38,285 bases of DNA, taken from positions 1-38,285 of the forward strand of contig CAJTJZ010000016.1 in NCBI GenBank assembly GCA_910576895.1, written 5' to 3'. The position numbers and the translations under genes are program-made. Position 1 is the stretch's first letter, and the number at the start of each line of letters is the position of its first letter. Below the pieces are notes generated by a model. The model saw nothing but the letters and a program-made list of their open reading frames with translations, had not been told where the DNA came from and ran no database searches. Source of the DNA: an uncultured Lachnospiraceae bacterium (GTDB lineage Bacteria; Bacillota; Clostridia; Lachnospirales; Lachnospiraceae). Of the stretch, positions 8,013-17,331 are shown piece after piece.

Positions 8013-8897
8013 CTATGATTCCTCTATTTTCGATATCATTGTAAAAAATTCCTGCATTAAAGGACTGATATATTTACTTTCATGATAGATAATACTATAT
8101 TGTCGTTTAAAATCAATTCCTTCAATTTGAAAAGGTACAACCTGATGATGACGAATCTGGCTTTCCAGCATACGTTTTGGCAATACAGAAATCCCAATTT
8201 CTGCAATCACACCATTTAAAAGTGCTGTTGTACTTGTGCTTTCCCAAATAGGCAAAACATGAAAACCATGCCTTGCAAAAGACGATTCTACAAATTCTCT
8301 TGTACCACTATTTGATTCCCGAAGCAAAAATTTCTGTTCCTGTAATTCTTTGATTGTAATTGCCTCCCCCCTATTTGCAAACGAATGAAAACGTCCGCAA
8401 ATAGGAAGCAGTTCATCATCTAAAAATTTTATCTTTACAATTTTATTAGAATGTATATTTCCTTCAATTAATGCAAAATCTAGTCTGTTTTCTAATACCA
8501 TTGTCTCAATTACATCAGAACTATCAATCATCAATTTCATATCTGCCTCTGGAAATAGCTTGGAAAATTTTTTCATATATTCTGGCATAAGACAAACTCC
8601 AATGCTAATGCTAGAACCAATTCGCAGCTTTCCCACCTGATTCCAATTTTTGATTTCATAGTCCATTTCTTCATATAGTTCTACTAGACGAGATGCATAT
8701 TCATATAATTTTTTTCCAACCTCAGTACTACGAATACTGCGTCCATAGCGTTCAAACAGCTTTGTATCATAATATTGTTCTAGTTCCTTTACTGCAAGAC
8801 TGACAGCAGGTTGTGTCATAGAAAGCCTTTGTGCTGCATGTGTAATACTTTTTTCTTGATATACCATTACAAAAATCCGAAGATGCTTTAATGTCAT
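8013..8897 (-). CDS. LysR-family transcriptional regulator
   Basis: A 294-residue DNA-binding regulator. The winged helix-turn-helix occupies residues 1-60 (LRIFVMVYQEKSITHAAQRL, then SMTQPAVSLAVKELEQYYDT), followed by a linker helix and a periplasmic-binding-type effector domain (about 90-290). The overall look resembles CysL/YeiE-type regulators. It faces the sulfate operon tail to tail across a shared terminator, so control of sulfur uptake is a reasonable guess but only an inference. It lies 16 bp after the GH43 gene on the same strand, with a GGAG ribosome site 11 bp before its ATG. It may therefore be read from that upstream transcript. Confidence 0.9.
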   Translation of the reverse strand: MTLKHLRIFVMVYQEKSITHAAQRLSMTQPAVSLAVKELEQYYDTKLFERYGRSIRSTEVGKKLYEYASRLVELYEEMDYEIKNWNQVGKLRIGSSISIGVCLMPEYMKKFSKLFPEADMKLMIDSSDVIETMVLENRLDFALIEGNIHSNKIVKIKFLDDELLPICGRFHSFANRGEAITIKELQEQKFLLRESNSGTREFVESSFARHGFHVLPIWESTSTTALLNGVIAEIGISVLPKRMLESQIRHHQVVPFQIEGIDFKRQYSIIYHESKYISPLMQEFFTMISKIEES

Positions 8898-8913
8898 CGT
8901 ATTTTTTGCTCCA

Positions 8914-10677
8914 TTACTTCTTTACACCCCAAATTGTCTTATTATTTCCAATTGCTGTAAATGTCATAACATACTTTGCTTCTTCTGATTCATCATGCTG
9001 ACGGAAAAAGACACCATAGTATTTTTCTTCTCCAATCGTAAACTCTGCCTGATAACTATCATCTGCTTCTGCCCAAGTACCTTCTACATCACCAGAAATT
9101 GTTCCATCTTCTTTTAATGAAATATTTTGTACTTCTATCATTTTTTCTCTATCACATTGAATACCATGATTTACAAACTCATAATCACCAACAATGGATT
9201 CTTTCTTATAGCCAGTTTCAGAAATTTTATCTCCTCTATTTTCAAATACGGCTGTTACAGGCCAATCCTGACTATTCATAAATTGTTGATGTACTCGTAC
9301 TTCATGTGGATTTGGATTCTTTTCAAAACGTGTATGATAGAACAAATATCTAGAACCATCCTCATCAAGCAAAGCAGAATTATGTCCACAAGAACGATAA
9401 CCACCCATTGCTTTTTCCTCAAAAGCAGAGAATGTATAATTTCCCATTACTTTAATACCATAATCATTATGTCCAATATTTCCCGGAAGTGCTGCATTAT
9501 TTCCTTTGGAATCAAGATATGGTCCTTGCGGTGTTTTAGAACGGAATAGTCGCATATTATAACCACTAAATGCATCTAAATATTCATAGGTTACATATAA
9601 GTAAAAATAATCTGTTTCTTTATCATAGATAATATAAGGTCCTTCCCCAGAAGCTGTATAGCCGCCTGCAATTCTTGTACCAAAGTAACTATCTACAATA
9701 CGGAAATCTTCTGTTTTTTCACTCTTTCCCGGATAAATTGCCTCTCCTGTTTCTTTATTCATTTCCAAAACATAAATGCCGCCAGACCAAGAACCATATA
9801 CCATCCACATCTTTCCTTCTGTATCATAGAATATTTCTGGATCAATAGCATTTGGTGCATAGGAATTATTATATTCTGTTACTCCTCGAAACCAATCATC
9901 ATTAATGCCATCTAGTTTTCCTTCTTCTATCAGCTTTGGAATATTTGTATTTTCATAACATTTATTAATCTTACTATCTCTATCATATGCTTCTTCCTTT
10001 GTAAATCCAGAATAAATAATCGTATCTACATAAGTATAAGGTCCTTCAATTTCCTGTGATATGGCATACCCAATACAAGAACGAATTGCTGTTGATGAAG
10101 TACAATAATAAAGCATATAAGCACCTTTGCTTCCATCTTCATTCACATAATCTGGATTCCAAAAAACATCAGGTGCCCAAACAGCAAAACCGGTTTTGCA
10201 ATCACTATCATGATCCCCTGCCCATTTAAAAGAACCCTTTAAATTCTTTTGTAATTTACCATACAATGGATTTCCTACCGAAGTATATCCATTTGCAATA
10301 TAAGCCCAATTTAATAAATCTGTTGACTTTGCTGCTGCAATATGACTACCAAATACATAATAAGTATCCTTATCTTTTACAATAGAAGGATCGTGTACCG
10401 ATACTCGTTTTTCAAGTGCAATTGGCTCTGTCTCTGTCCCACTTTCCTCTCGGTCGGAAGCTCCGGGAGTTAGCTCCTTTTCTTCTTGTTGATCTTCCTC
10501 TTTGTTTTCTTCTTCTGTACCTTTGCTTTCCTCTTTGGAATCATCTCCATTTTTATCCTTTTGTTGATCAGCATCCGATGAAACTGGCTTTTCCCCATTA
10601 GAAGAACATCCTGTAAAGGATACTGTTGCCACACCTGCAAAGAATGCTATGGCAAGAAACATACCTTGTTTTCTCAT
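8914..10677 (-). CDS. GH43-family arabinanase-like lipoprotein
   Basis: Predicted surface-anchored glycoside hydrolase of 587 residues, similar to arabinan endo-1,5-alpha-L-arabinanases. It has a lipoprotein signal with lipobox SFTGC (C24), then a strongly acidic D/E/K-rich linker (about 30-85) that spaces it from the membrane. The five-bladed propeller domain carries the three GH43 carboxylates: D96 in VHDPSIV (base), D279 in NAIDPEIF (pKa modulator) and E345 in ASGEGPYII (acid). A histidine in SCGHNS is placed like the metal-binding His of AbnB-type enzymes. A C-terminal beta domain (about 490-587) follows. The ribosome site is GAAAGGAAGG. It lies 22 bp after the chemoreceptor gene. Exact substrate cannot be fixed from sequence. 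Confidence 0.88.
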   Translation of the reverse strand: MRKQGMFLAIAFFAGVATVSFTGCSSNGEKPVSSDADQQKDKNGDDSKEESKGTEEENKEEDQQEEKELTPGASDREESGTETEPIALEKRVSVHDPSIVKDKDTYYVFGSHIAAAKSTDLLNWAYIANGYTSVGNPLYGKLQKNLKGSFKWAGDHDSDCKTGFAVWAPDVFWNPDYVNEDGSKGAYMLYYCTSSTAIRSCIGYAISQEIEGPYTYVDTIIYSGFTKEEAYDRDSKINKCYENTNIPKLIEEGKLDGINDDWFRGVTEYNNSYAPNAIDPEIFYDTEGKMWMVYGSWSGGIYVLEMNKETGEAIYPGKSEKTEDFRIVDSYFGTRIAGGYTASGEGPYIIYDKETDYFYLYVTYEYLDAFSGYNMRLFRSKTPQGPYLDSKGNNAALPGNIGHNDYGIKVMGNYTFSAFEEKAMGGYRSCGHNSALLDEDGSRYLFYHTRFEKNPNPHEVRVHQQFMNSQDWPVTAVFENRGDKISETGYKKESIVGDYEFVNHGIQCDREKMIEVQNISLKEDGTISGDVEGTWAEADDSYQAEFTIGEEKYYGVFFRQHDESEEAKYVMTFTAIGNNKTIWGVKK

Positions 10678-10699
10678 AAATTACATACCTTCCTTTCTT

Positions 10700-12430
10700 C
10701 TACTTGATTTTAAATTTTTCAGCATTTTGTGTCAGGTTATTTGAAATCGTAACAAGTCTTGCTACGGCCTCCCTGCATTCGTCTAGTATCTTACTTAGCT
10801 GCTCCATAGATGCTGATGTTTGTTCAGAGCTTGCTGCATTTTCCTCTGCTACCGCAGATAGGCTGCCAATTCCATCCATAACACCTGTTCTTGACTGTGC
10901 TATATTTGCAATCTCGCCTGTTATAATTTCAATTTCCCTTACCACCTGTTTTACTTCCTCATCCAATTGCTTAAATGCATCTCTTGTTACACCAAGCTTT
11001 TCATATTGGATATGGATTTCATCAACAACTCCATTCATAATTTCAACACTATGATCGGAATTGGAAATCAGAGTTGTTACAATCTCTCTGATTTGCGAAG
11101 CAGATTGACCAGATTGTTCTGCTAGTTTTCTAATCTCCTCTGCAACTACTGCAAAACCTTTTCCCTGCTCTCCTGCACGTGCTGCTTCAATACTAGCATT
11201 TAAAGAAAGCATATTTGTTTGACTGGCAATATCAGCAATCATATCAGTTGCAGAACGAATATCCATCGCTGACTGATTTGTTAAATTTGTCTGATTTTGT
11301 ACCTCATCAATCGAACTTTGTGCTCTTGTACTAATCTCAATTAATTCTTTTAATGTACTTCCAGCCATATCATTATTTTTTTTCATTCTATTTGCACTTT
11401 CACTAAGCAAATCTACACCATCACTTGTTTTTGTAATTGCTTCACTCATAACTTCCAGACTGCTGCTCACTGTCTGTGTATCTTCTGCCTGATGAACAGA
11501 ACCCCTTGCCATTTCATCTACTGCAATATTAATATTATCAATAGATTCCCCAATGATATCAAAATTCTTTTTAAACTCTACAGAAAAGCTATCTAAATCA
11601 TGCATGGAATTAATAATATTATTTAATATTTGTGCAAATTTTTGTACTAAAGAACCAATTGCATTTGCAATTCTTCCTATTTCATCTCTTCGATTTAATA
11701 AACGCTCTGGCAATATAAAATTCAATTCACCATCTGCCACACGATTCAAATTATTTACTGCCTCAATAATTGCTCGTACAAGTTTTAATACAATAACAAT
11801 TGCAAGAATACAGAAAACAATCATTAAAGCAACCATAAGTAAGCTTGTATTTGTTAATTTTGTCTTATAACTATCAATTACTATTTTCTCTGGAATTGCC
11901 ATCATTAAAATAGCTTCGCCGCCTTCTGCCTCCAAATTACTAAAATATCCAAAATAATTGGCATTTCCTACTTTTACAGAAGAAAGAAAGAACCCCTCGG
12001 CTAATTGATCTTTTTTTACTCTTTTATCTAAGGAAAAACTACCAACATTTGCTCCTGAATTATCTTTAATTGATGTTGATACACTTTGATCATTCCAAAA
12101 AACAGTAATATCTACCGCTGTATTTTCTGCAAATTGTTGAATAAACTGACTACTTTCTGACAGATTTACTTCTCCTTTATAAAGACTACCATCTCGATAT
12201 TGCATTTTATCACCAGAAATATTACTTAAATCCAAACTCATTACATAAGTCATACCCTTTAATTCATATTGAACAAGTTTTGCTGATGTTACTTTTACTA
12301 CATCACGTATACTTATATTTGCAAAAAGTACAAAAATAAGCATTGGTATTAATAAAAGCAATATCATTTTTGTTAAAATATTAACACCCTTCCTTGATGT
12401 CAATTCTTTTATTTTTTTATCCTTCTCCAT
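10700..12430 (-). CDS. methyl-accepting chemotaxis protein
   Basis: Transmembrane chemoreceptor of 576 residues. Membrane segment 1 is about 19-40 (ILTKMILLLLIPMLIFVLFA), followed by an extracellular sensor of about 145 residues (small Cache-like), membrane segment 2 (SLLMVALMIVFCILAIVIVL) and a HAMP linker ending near GRIANAIGSL. The long cytoplasmic coiled coil has the conserved hairpin tip EAARAGEQGKGFAVVAEEIR, which contacts CheA/CheW. The start at 12430 is chosen because GAGGGAAAAAAG precedes it; a longer frame to 12466 lacks a site. It is 22 bp upstream of the GH43 gene, so sensing and arabinan breakdown may be co-expressed. The ligand is unknown. Confidence 0.93.
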   Translation of the reverse strand: MEKDKKIKELTSRKGVNILTKMILLLLIPMLIFVLFANISIRDVVKVTSAKLVQYELKGMTYVMSLDLSNISGDKMQYRDGSLYKGEVNLSESSQFIQQFAENTAVDITVFWNDQSVSTSIKDNSGANVGSFSLDKRVKKDQLAEGFFLSSVKVGNANYFGYFSNLEAEGGEAILMMAIPEKIVIDSYKTKLTNTSLLMVALMIVFCILAIVIVLKLVRAIIEAVNNLNRVADGELNFILPERLLNRRDEIGRIANAIGSLVQKFAQILNNIINSMHDLDSFSVEFKKNFDIIGESIDNINIAVDEMARGSVHQAEDTQTVSSSLEVMSEAITKTSDGVDLLSESANRMKKNNDMAGSTLKELIEISTRAQSSIDEVQNQTNLTNQSAMDIRSATDMIADIASQTNMLSLNASIEAARAGEQGKGFAVVAEEIRKLAEQSGQSASQIREIVTTLISNSDHSVEIMNGVVDEIHIQYEKLGVTRDAFKQLDEEVKQVVREIEIITGEIANIAQSRTGVMDGIGSLSAVAEENAASSEQTSASMEQLSKILDECREAVARLVTISNNLTQNAEKFKIK

Positions 12431-12469
12431 CTTTTTTCCCTCATTTCTATAAATTTTTATAAACAATTT

Positions 12470-13207
12470 TTATTTATAAACGGTGATTTCATCTCCAAAT
12501 ACACCAAATTTAAAACGAATGAAAAATAATAAAAGCAAATGAATTGGGTAAATTGCATAAAAAAAATATTTCCATTGTTTTCCTCTTGCCCCATTATAAC
12601 ACTCCATAGGAATCACTGCGGCTGCCCCAAATACCTGCAAGCTTCCCTGTAAAAAGTTTAAAAAAACAACTACAATATGTCTTGCTAATCTCTCCTGATA
12701 ACAAAAATAAATTCCTGCAATCTGCATAATACCAAACATACCATAATCAACAGAAAAAAACTGTGCTATTCCACTAAATGCCATAAAAAAAAGGAAGCAA
12801 AAAATAGGTGCATCTTTTTTTTTCTGCATTAGTTTTATCATTAATAATCCAAGAAATAATGTAAAAAAAACATTTTGTCTGGATGGAAAAAAAAGATTTC
12901 CTTTTACTAAATTATAAGGAATTTCTGATAAAATTGCAAAAATTCCAAGAGAAACTGCATATTTCCAAAAACAATGTGTATGATAAAACCCTTCTACTAA
13001 CAAAAAACAATAGATAGGAAATGCAAGTCGTCCAATACTTCTCATAAAAGTATACATTATTGGATAAGCACTACGGCTAATTAATACCATAGCAGTATGA
13101 TCGATTATCATAGAAAATAATGCAATCCATTTTAACTGGCTTCCTGACAGGCATTGCCATGGTTTCATCTTACCATTTTTTTCTATTTCTTTTTTACTAT
13201 TTTCCAT
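12470..13207 (-). CDS. TraX-family integral membrane protein
   Basis: A 245-residue protein with about seven or eight membrane helices and the TraX family pattern: LKWIALFSMIIDHTAMVLIS, then RSIGRLAFPIYCFLLVEGFY and SEIPYNLV. In F plasmids TraX acetylates pilin; chromosomal homologues in Firmicutes are common and are presumed acyl or acetyl transferases, with unknown substrates. No conjugation gene lies nearby. The ribosome site AAAGGAG is 6 bp before the ATG, 21 bp after the RNase G stop. It sits between RNase G and the chemoreceptor. Confidence 0.88.
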   Translation of the reverse strand: MENSKKEIEKNGKMKPWQCLSGSQLKWIALFSMIIDHTAMVLISRSAYPIMYTFMRSIGRLAFPIYCFLLVEGFYHTHCFWKYAVSLGIFAILSEIPYNLVKGNLFFPSRQNVFFTLFLGLLMIKLMQKKKDAPIFCFLFFMAFSGIAQFFSVDYGMFGIMQIAGIYFCYQERLARHIVVVFLNFLQGSLQVFGAAAVIPMECYNGARGKQWKYFFYAIYPIHLLLLFFIRFKFGVFGDEITVYK

Positions 13208-13228
13208 ATCAACTCCTTTCCTTCCTCT

Positions 13229-14530
13229 CTATTTTTTTTCCTTATTTTTGTCTTCTTCTATCTGAAATAATCGAATCTGTTCATATAATGGTTTTCTTAC
13301 CTTTTTTCTAGTAATTTCTGCTAAATGCAAGGCTGTCATATCAATAAAATTTGCTTTTATGGGATCTTTTGCAAGTTTTTCTGCAAAAAAGGAAACAAGT
13401 GCATTGGTATTTTTTTCTTCTTCCATATCAATAAAATCTACAAGAATCACTCCTGATAGATTGCGAAGTCGAATTTGTACTGCAATTTCTTTTGCTGCTT
13501 CCAGATTTATTTTATAATAAGCAGCCTCCGTATCTTTTTTCTTTCCTACTGCCTTTCCGCTATTGACATCAATCACTGTCAATGCTTCAGTCGGCTCAAT
13601 CACAAGATAAGCACCCGATGGAAGCCAAACTTTTTGTCGCAATGCTTTTTCTAGTTTTGCTTCTAGTCCATAAAGATTCCAAAGGCAAATCATGGAATCT
13701 TGATAAAAACGCAGTTTCTCTTTATCTTCTGGCTGAAAGCTTTCCAAATAATTCATTACACGTTCATAAATTTGTCTATCATCTGTAATAATTTCCAAAG
13801 ACTGTTTTTTCCTACTATCTCTAATATCTGTAATAAAATGTTCTGGTGCTTCAAAAACACAAGAAAAACAAGCACTATATTCGGCTTTTTGTCGAACTTT
13901 TTTATATTCCTTTCTTAGTCTATCAATCTCTGCTACTATTTCAGAGTCCAAAGCATTGACTGCATTTGTCCGCAAAATAAAACCATATTCTTCATTTTTA
14001 TAAGGTTCTAAAAGTTTATATAATCGTTTTCTTTCTGTTTTTTCTTTTATTTTTGAGGAAATACCAATCATTGTTTTCCCATAGGTTAAAACAACATATC
14101 TTCCTGTAAAATTAAGATGAATGGTAAGATTTACAGGCTTTGTTTTTACTGCTTCTTTTGAAATCTGTACTAATAATTCATCTCCTTGATGCACTTCCTG
14201 ATTTTTTTTTGGATTTAAAAAAATAGGTTGTTTTAGCTTTTCCAAAGAAAGATAACCCTTTTGTTTCTCTCCAATTTCTATAAAAGCAGCTTGAATATTT
14301 GGAACAATATTTTTTACTTTTCCAATAAAAATATCTCCAAGCTTTGCCGTCTGTTCTAATTCTACTATCTGCTCTTGTTTCTCTGCTTTTTCTTTTCTAT
14401 CTATCCTTGATCTATCTTGCTCAATATCTATTTGAACAAGATGCTCTGATTCTAAAACTGCTGAAATAAAACAACCATACTTTCTTGTAATAAGATACTT
14501 TTTTACAACTTCTTCCATATATTTATCCAT
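13229..14530 (-). CDS. ribonuclease E/G
   Basis: Single-strand-specific endoribonuclease for RNA processing and decay. The 433 residues have an S1 domain (about 63-145, LGDIFIGKVKNIVPNIQAAF) and the RNase E/G catalytic core with the metal-binding aspartates D321 (LTVIDVNSGKAVG) and D365 (GVILVDFIDMEEE). The CPxC Zn-link of E. coli RNase E is absent, and there is no long C-terminal scaffold, so it resembles RNase G. Two starts are possible, 14530 (AAGAG at 8 bp) and 14518 (AGGA at about 11 bp). It follows the DUF2344 gene by 13 bp, the usual clostridial order; the ribosomal protein L21 gene normally expected next is absent. Confidence 0.92.
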   Translation of the reverse strand: MDKYMEEVVKKYLITRKYGCFISAVLESEHLVQIDIEQDRSRIDRKEKAEKQEQIVELEQTAKLGDIFIGKVKNIVPNIQAAFIEIGEKQKGYLSLEKLKQPIFLNPKKNQEVHQGDELLVQISKEAVKTKPVNLTIHLNFTGRYVVLTYGKTMIGISSKIKEKTERKRLYKLLEPYKNEEYGFILRTNAVNALDSEIVAEIDRLRKEYKKVRQKAEYSACFSCVFEAPEHFITDIRDSRKKQSLEIITDDRQIYERVMNYLESFQPEDKEKLRFYQDSMICLWNLYGLEAKLEKALRQKVWLPSGAYLVIEPTEALTVIDVNSGKAVGKKKDTEAAYYKINLEAAKEIAVQIRLRNLSGVILVDFIDMEEEKNTNALVSFFAEKLAKDPIKANFIDMTALHLAEITRKKVRKPLYEQIRLFQIEEDKNKEKK

Positions 14531-14543
14531 CCTGAATGCTCTT

Positions 14544-15320
14544 TTATTGATATTTCCATAATGGAACTAAGTTTCTTTTTTCTTCTTTTCCTGCAATATC
14601 AGCATATGTTTCCAATCTATGAATCTGAAAAGCAAACAAAGGACTTTCCATTCCAAGCCATTCACAAAATGCTTCCATTACAAGATCTGGCTTTAAATTA
14701 CAGCTACTGCCACAAGAAAGACGCAAATAAGCAATCGGCAGAAGATGATCTTCAAAAATTCTTTGTGTTGGACAGATAGGTTCTTTCTTTTCTTTTTGCT
14801 TTTGCTGAAATTCTTCCATCGTAAGTCCCATACCATAGATCATTGGCAAAATATCAAGTTGCTGCATTGACCGCTTTGTTTTTTTTGTAATAAACAATTC
14901 TTTCTGACTAATAAATTCCGAAAATCGCTCCATAGGGACTACTTTATTACTACAACGAATATTAATACAATAATCAGCGGCTGCTACGAGTGCCATCGAA
15001 GGTTTTTGTTTCTCTTTTTGAATATCCATACGAAGAAAACGAATTTCTTGATTCATTTCTCGATTAATACTATTTAAAAATTCCTTTTCTTCTTGCACTG
15101 TATTTACTTGCAAGTCAAGATAGTCCCCTTCACTTGTATCTCCAAGACCAAGCGGAGCTGCAAAGGAAAGAAGCTGATGTGGACTATATCCTTTTGAATA
15201 TGCTACATCAATTCCAGCACGCCGCAATGCTTTCTGAACATACCGCATTAAATCAAGATGACTAATAAATTTCATGCTTCCTGCTTTGCTAAATTTAATA
15301 CGAAGCTTTTTACTCTCCAC
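14544..15320 (-). CDS. TIGR03936-family (DUF2344) radical-SAM-associated protein
   Basis: A 258-residue protein that begins with the family signature LRIKFSKAGSMKFISHLDLM, followed by RYVQKALRRAGIDVAYSKGY and SPHQLLSFAAPLGLGDTSEG. It is encoded right after, and in other genomes sometimes fused to, the B12-binding radical SAM protein found here 29 bp upstream. The molecular function of the pair is not established; an RNA or translation-linked role has been suggested by their constant company with RNase G and ribosomal protein genes. No membrane segment or signal is present. Confidence 0.92.
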   Translation of the reverse strand: MESKKLRIKFSKAGSMKFISHLDLMRYVQKALRRAGIDVAYSKGYSPHQLLSFAAPLGLGDTSEGDYLDLQVNTVQEEKEFLNSINREMNQEIRFLRMDIQKEKQKPSMALVAAADYCINIRCSNKVVPMERFSEFISQKELFITKKTKRSMQQLDILPMIYGMGLTMEEFQQKQKEKKEPICPTQRIFEDHLLPIAYLRLSCGSSCNLKPDLVMEAFCEWLGMESPLFAFQIHRLETYADIAGKEEKRNLVPLWKYQ

Positions 15321-15349
15321 TTTTTCTTCCTAGCCTCATTTCTCATTTT

Positions 15350-17221
15350 TTATCTGTTTTTGATACATATCCCTATTTGATACTTTCCTGCTCCACAGCC
15401 ACTACAAGCAAGCCGACAATTTTTGGTTACTTTTTCCTGTTTTGCATTTTCATACTCTTTCCAAAGAAATTCTTTTGTAGGTCCTGCATCAATAAAATCC
15501 CAAGGAAATAATTCCTTATATTCTCGTTCTCTTGTTGTATAAAAGAAAGGATCAATGCCTTGTTCTGAAAATGATTGCATCCATCTATCATAATGAAAAT
15601 ATTCTGACCATGCATCAAATAAACAGCCTGCCTGATAAGCAGAAAGAAGCACAGCTCCTATTCTTCTGTCACCTCTTGCAAAAACACCTTCTAACATGGT
15701 AAGCTCTGCTTCATGCCAATGATATGCAATACTTTTTTTATTTAATTGCTCCTTAAACTTTTCATTTAAAAATCGTTGTTTTTCTAAAAATTCTTCTGAA
15801 GTACACATTCGTACCCACTGAAATGGTGTAAACGGTTTTGGAACAAAAAAAGAGGTACTTGACAGTATCTGCACTTTTCCATTTCTTTGTTCTTTTGGAA
15901 TCGAATAATATTCTCTTGCAATTTTATCAGATAAAATTGCAATCCCTTCAATATCTTCTTCGTTTTCTGTTGGCTGTCCTAACATAAAATACAATTTTAC
16001 ACGATTCCAACCACTTAAGAATGCCTTTTTAGCACCTTCTAAAATTTCTTTTTCCGTAAGTCCCTTATTAATCACATTTCGCAATCTCTGTGTTCCTGCT
16101 TCTGGTGCAAATGTCAGACTACTTTTTTTAATATCTTGTACTTGTTTCATGACATTTAATGCAAAAGAATCAATTCGTAGAGATGGAAGTGAAATATTTA
16201 CTCCTTTTTTTCCAAATTCTTCTATTAAATAATAAACTAACTCTGGCAAACGGCTATAATCGCTGGAACTTAAAGAACTAAGCGATATTTCTTCTTGCCC
16301 TGTTGCTTTTAGCATTTCTTTTGCCTGTCTTTTTAAAAATTCAATATCACGCTCTCTTGTTGGTCGGTAAATCATTCCTGCCTGACAAAAGCGGCAGCCA
16401 CGAATACAACCACGCTGAATTTCTAATACAACACGATCTTGTACTGCTTTTATATATGGAACTAACGGTTTTTTTGGATAATATGTATTACTTAAATCAA
16501 AAACTACTTGTTTTTTTATCTTTTCTTTTGCAATTCCTATATATTCTTTTTTAGGTAAAAAGGAGCGAAGCATTCCATCTTCATAATATTCTGCCTGATA
16601 AAACTGCGGTACATAAATTCCTTCAAGACTTGCTGCCATTTTTAGAAAATCAAGCCTGCTGCCATGCTCTGCTTTATTTTCTTTATATTTATCAAGTAAT
16701 TCAAAATAAATGGTTTCCCCTTCTCCTATATAAAATAAATCAAAAAAATCCGCTAATGGCTCTGGATTGTAAGCACAAGGGCCACCACCAATGACAATGG
16801 GATCACACTCTTTTCTATCCTTCGCATAAAGTGGAATTTGACTAAGATCAATTACTTGAAGTACATTTGTATAACACATTTCATATTGAAGTGTAATTCC
16901 TAAAAAATCAAATTCCTTTAATGGGTCTTGTGATTCCAATGCAAATAATGGAATCTTTTTTTTCCTCATGATATGATCTAAATCAATCCAAGGAGAATAG
17001 ACACGTTCACACCAGATATCTTCTCTTTGATTTAACATATCATATAAAATTTGGATTCCTAAATGTGACATACCAATTTCATATACATCTGGAAAACACA
17101 TACAAAAACGGATTGCTACTTTGTCCTTTTCTTTGATTATTACATTTGTTTCTTTCCCTATGTAACGTGCCGGTTTTTCCACAGAAAGTAAAATCTCCTC
17201 CGGCAAAGCCAGTTTTCCCAT
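15350..17221 (-). CDS. TIGR03960-family B12-binding-domain radical SAM protein
   Basis: A 623-residue putative radical SAM enzyme. The N-terminal part (about 1-200) is a cobalamin-binding-like domain (VEKPARYIGKE; FPDVYEIGMSHLGIQILYDM; VIGGGPCAYNPEPL). The radical SAM domain has the 4Fe-4S motif CIRGCRFC (RGCIRGCRFCQAGMIYRP). The C-terminus is cysteine-rich (CRLACSGCGAGKYQIGIC), possibly another metal site. Substrate is unknown. The start at 17221 has AAAGGCGG 12 bp upstream and agrees with the conserved N-terminus. It heads the run of minus-strand genes that includes the DUF2344 protein and RNase G, behind a promoter and a leader hairpin. Confidence 0.93.
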   Translation of the reverse strand: MGKLALPEEILLSVEKPARYIGKETNVIIKEKDKVAIRFCMCFPDVYEIGMSHLGIQILYDMLNQREDIWCERVYSPWIDLDHIMRKKKIPLFALESQDPLKEFDFLGITLQYEMCYTNVLQVIDLSQIPLYAKDRKECDPIVIGGGPCAYNPEPLADFFDLFYIGEGETIYFELLDKYKENKAEHGSRLDFLKMAASLEGIYVPQFYQAEYYEDGMLRSFLPKKEYIGIAKEKIKKQVVFDLSNTYYPKKPLVPYIKAVQDRVVLEIQRGCIRGCRFCQAGMIYRPTRERDIEFLKRQAKEMLKATGQEEISLSSLSSSDYSRLPELVYYLIEEFGKKGVNISLPSLRIDSFALNVMKQVQDIKKSSLTFAPEAGTQRLRNVINKGLTEKEILEGAKKAFLSGWNRVKLYFMLGQPTENEEDIEGIAILSDKIAREYYSIPKEQRNGKVQILSSTSFFVPKPFTPFQWVRMCTSEEFLEKQRFLNEKFKEQLNKKSIAYHWHEAELTMLEGVFARGDRRIGAVLLSAYQAGCLFDAWSEYFHYDRWMQSFSEQGIDPFFYTTREREYKELFPWDFIDAGPTKEFLWKEYENAKQEKVTKNCRLACSGCGAGKYQIGICIKNR

Positions 17222-17248
17222 AACTGTTTTGTTCCGCCTTTCTTTGCA

Positions 17249-17282
17249 TAAAAAGATATGCCTGCTGCAAAGCAGACATATC
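17249..17282 (-). terminator. terminator-like hairpin in the leader of the radical SAM operon
   Basis: On the minus strand, GATATGTCTGCT pairs with AGCAGGCATATC, followed by a run of five T residues. It lies after the 17332-17976 gene and before the radical SAM start. It is also downstream of a good promoter (17300-17328), so it may attenuate the next operon as well as end the previous one. Confidence 0.65.
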
Positions 17283-17299
17283 CTTGCAAGCGATACTTT

Positions 17300-17328
17300 A
17301 TTATATCAGAATTTAACATCAGAAACAA
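17300..17328 (-). promoter_or_regulatory. promoter of the radical SAM/DUF2344/RNase G operon
   Basis: Minus strand: TTGTTT (17328-17323), a 17-bp spacer and a perfect TATAAT (17305-17300). The predicted leader is about 70 nt and contains the terminator-like hairpin. Confidence 0.6.
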
Positions 17329-17331
17329 GAG

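Noticed and set aside
9127..9549. Long plus-strand frame opposite the GH43 gene
   Set aside because: No ribosome site, hydrophobic low-complexity product, and it lies antisense to a clear enzyme domain.
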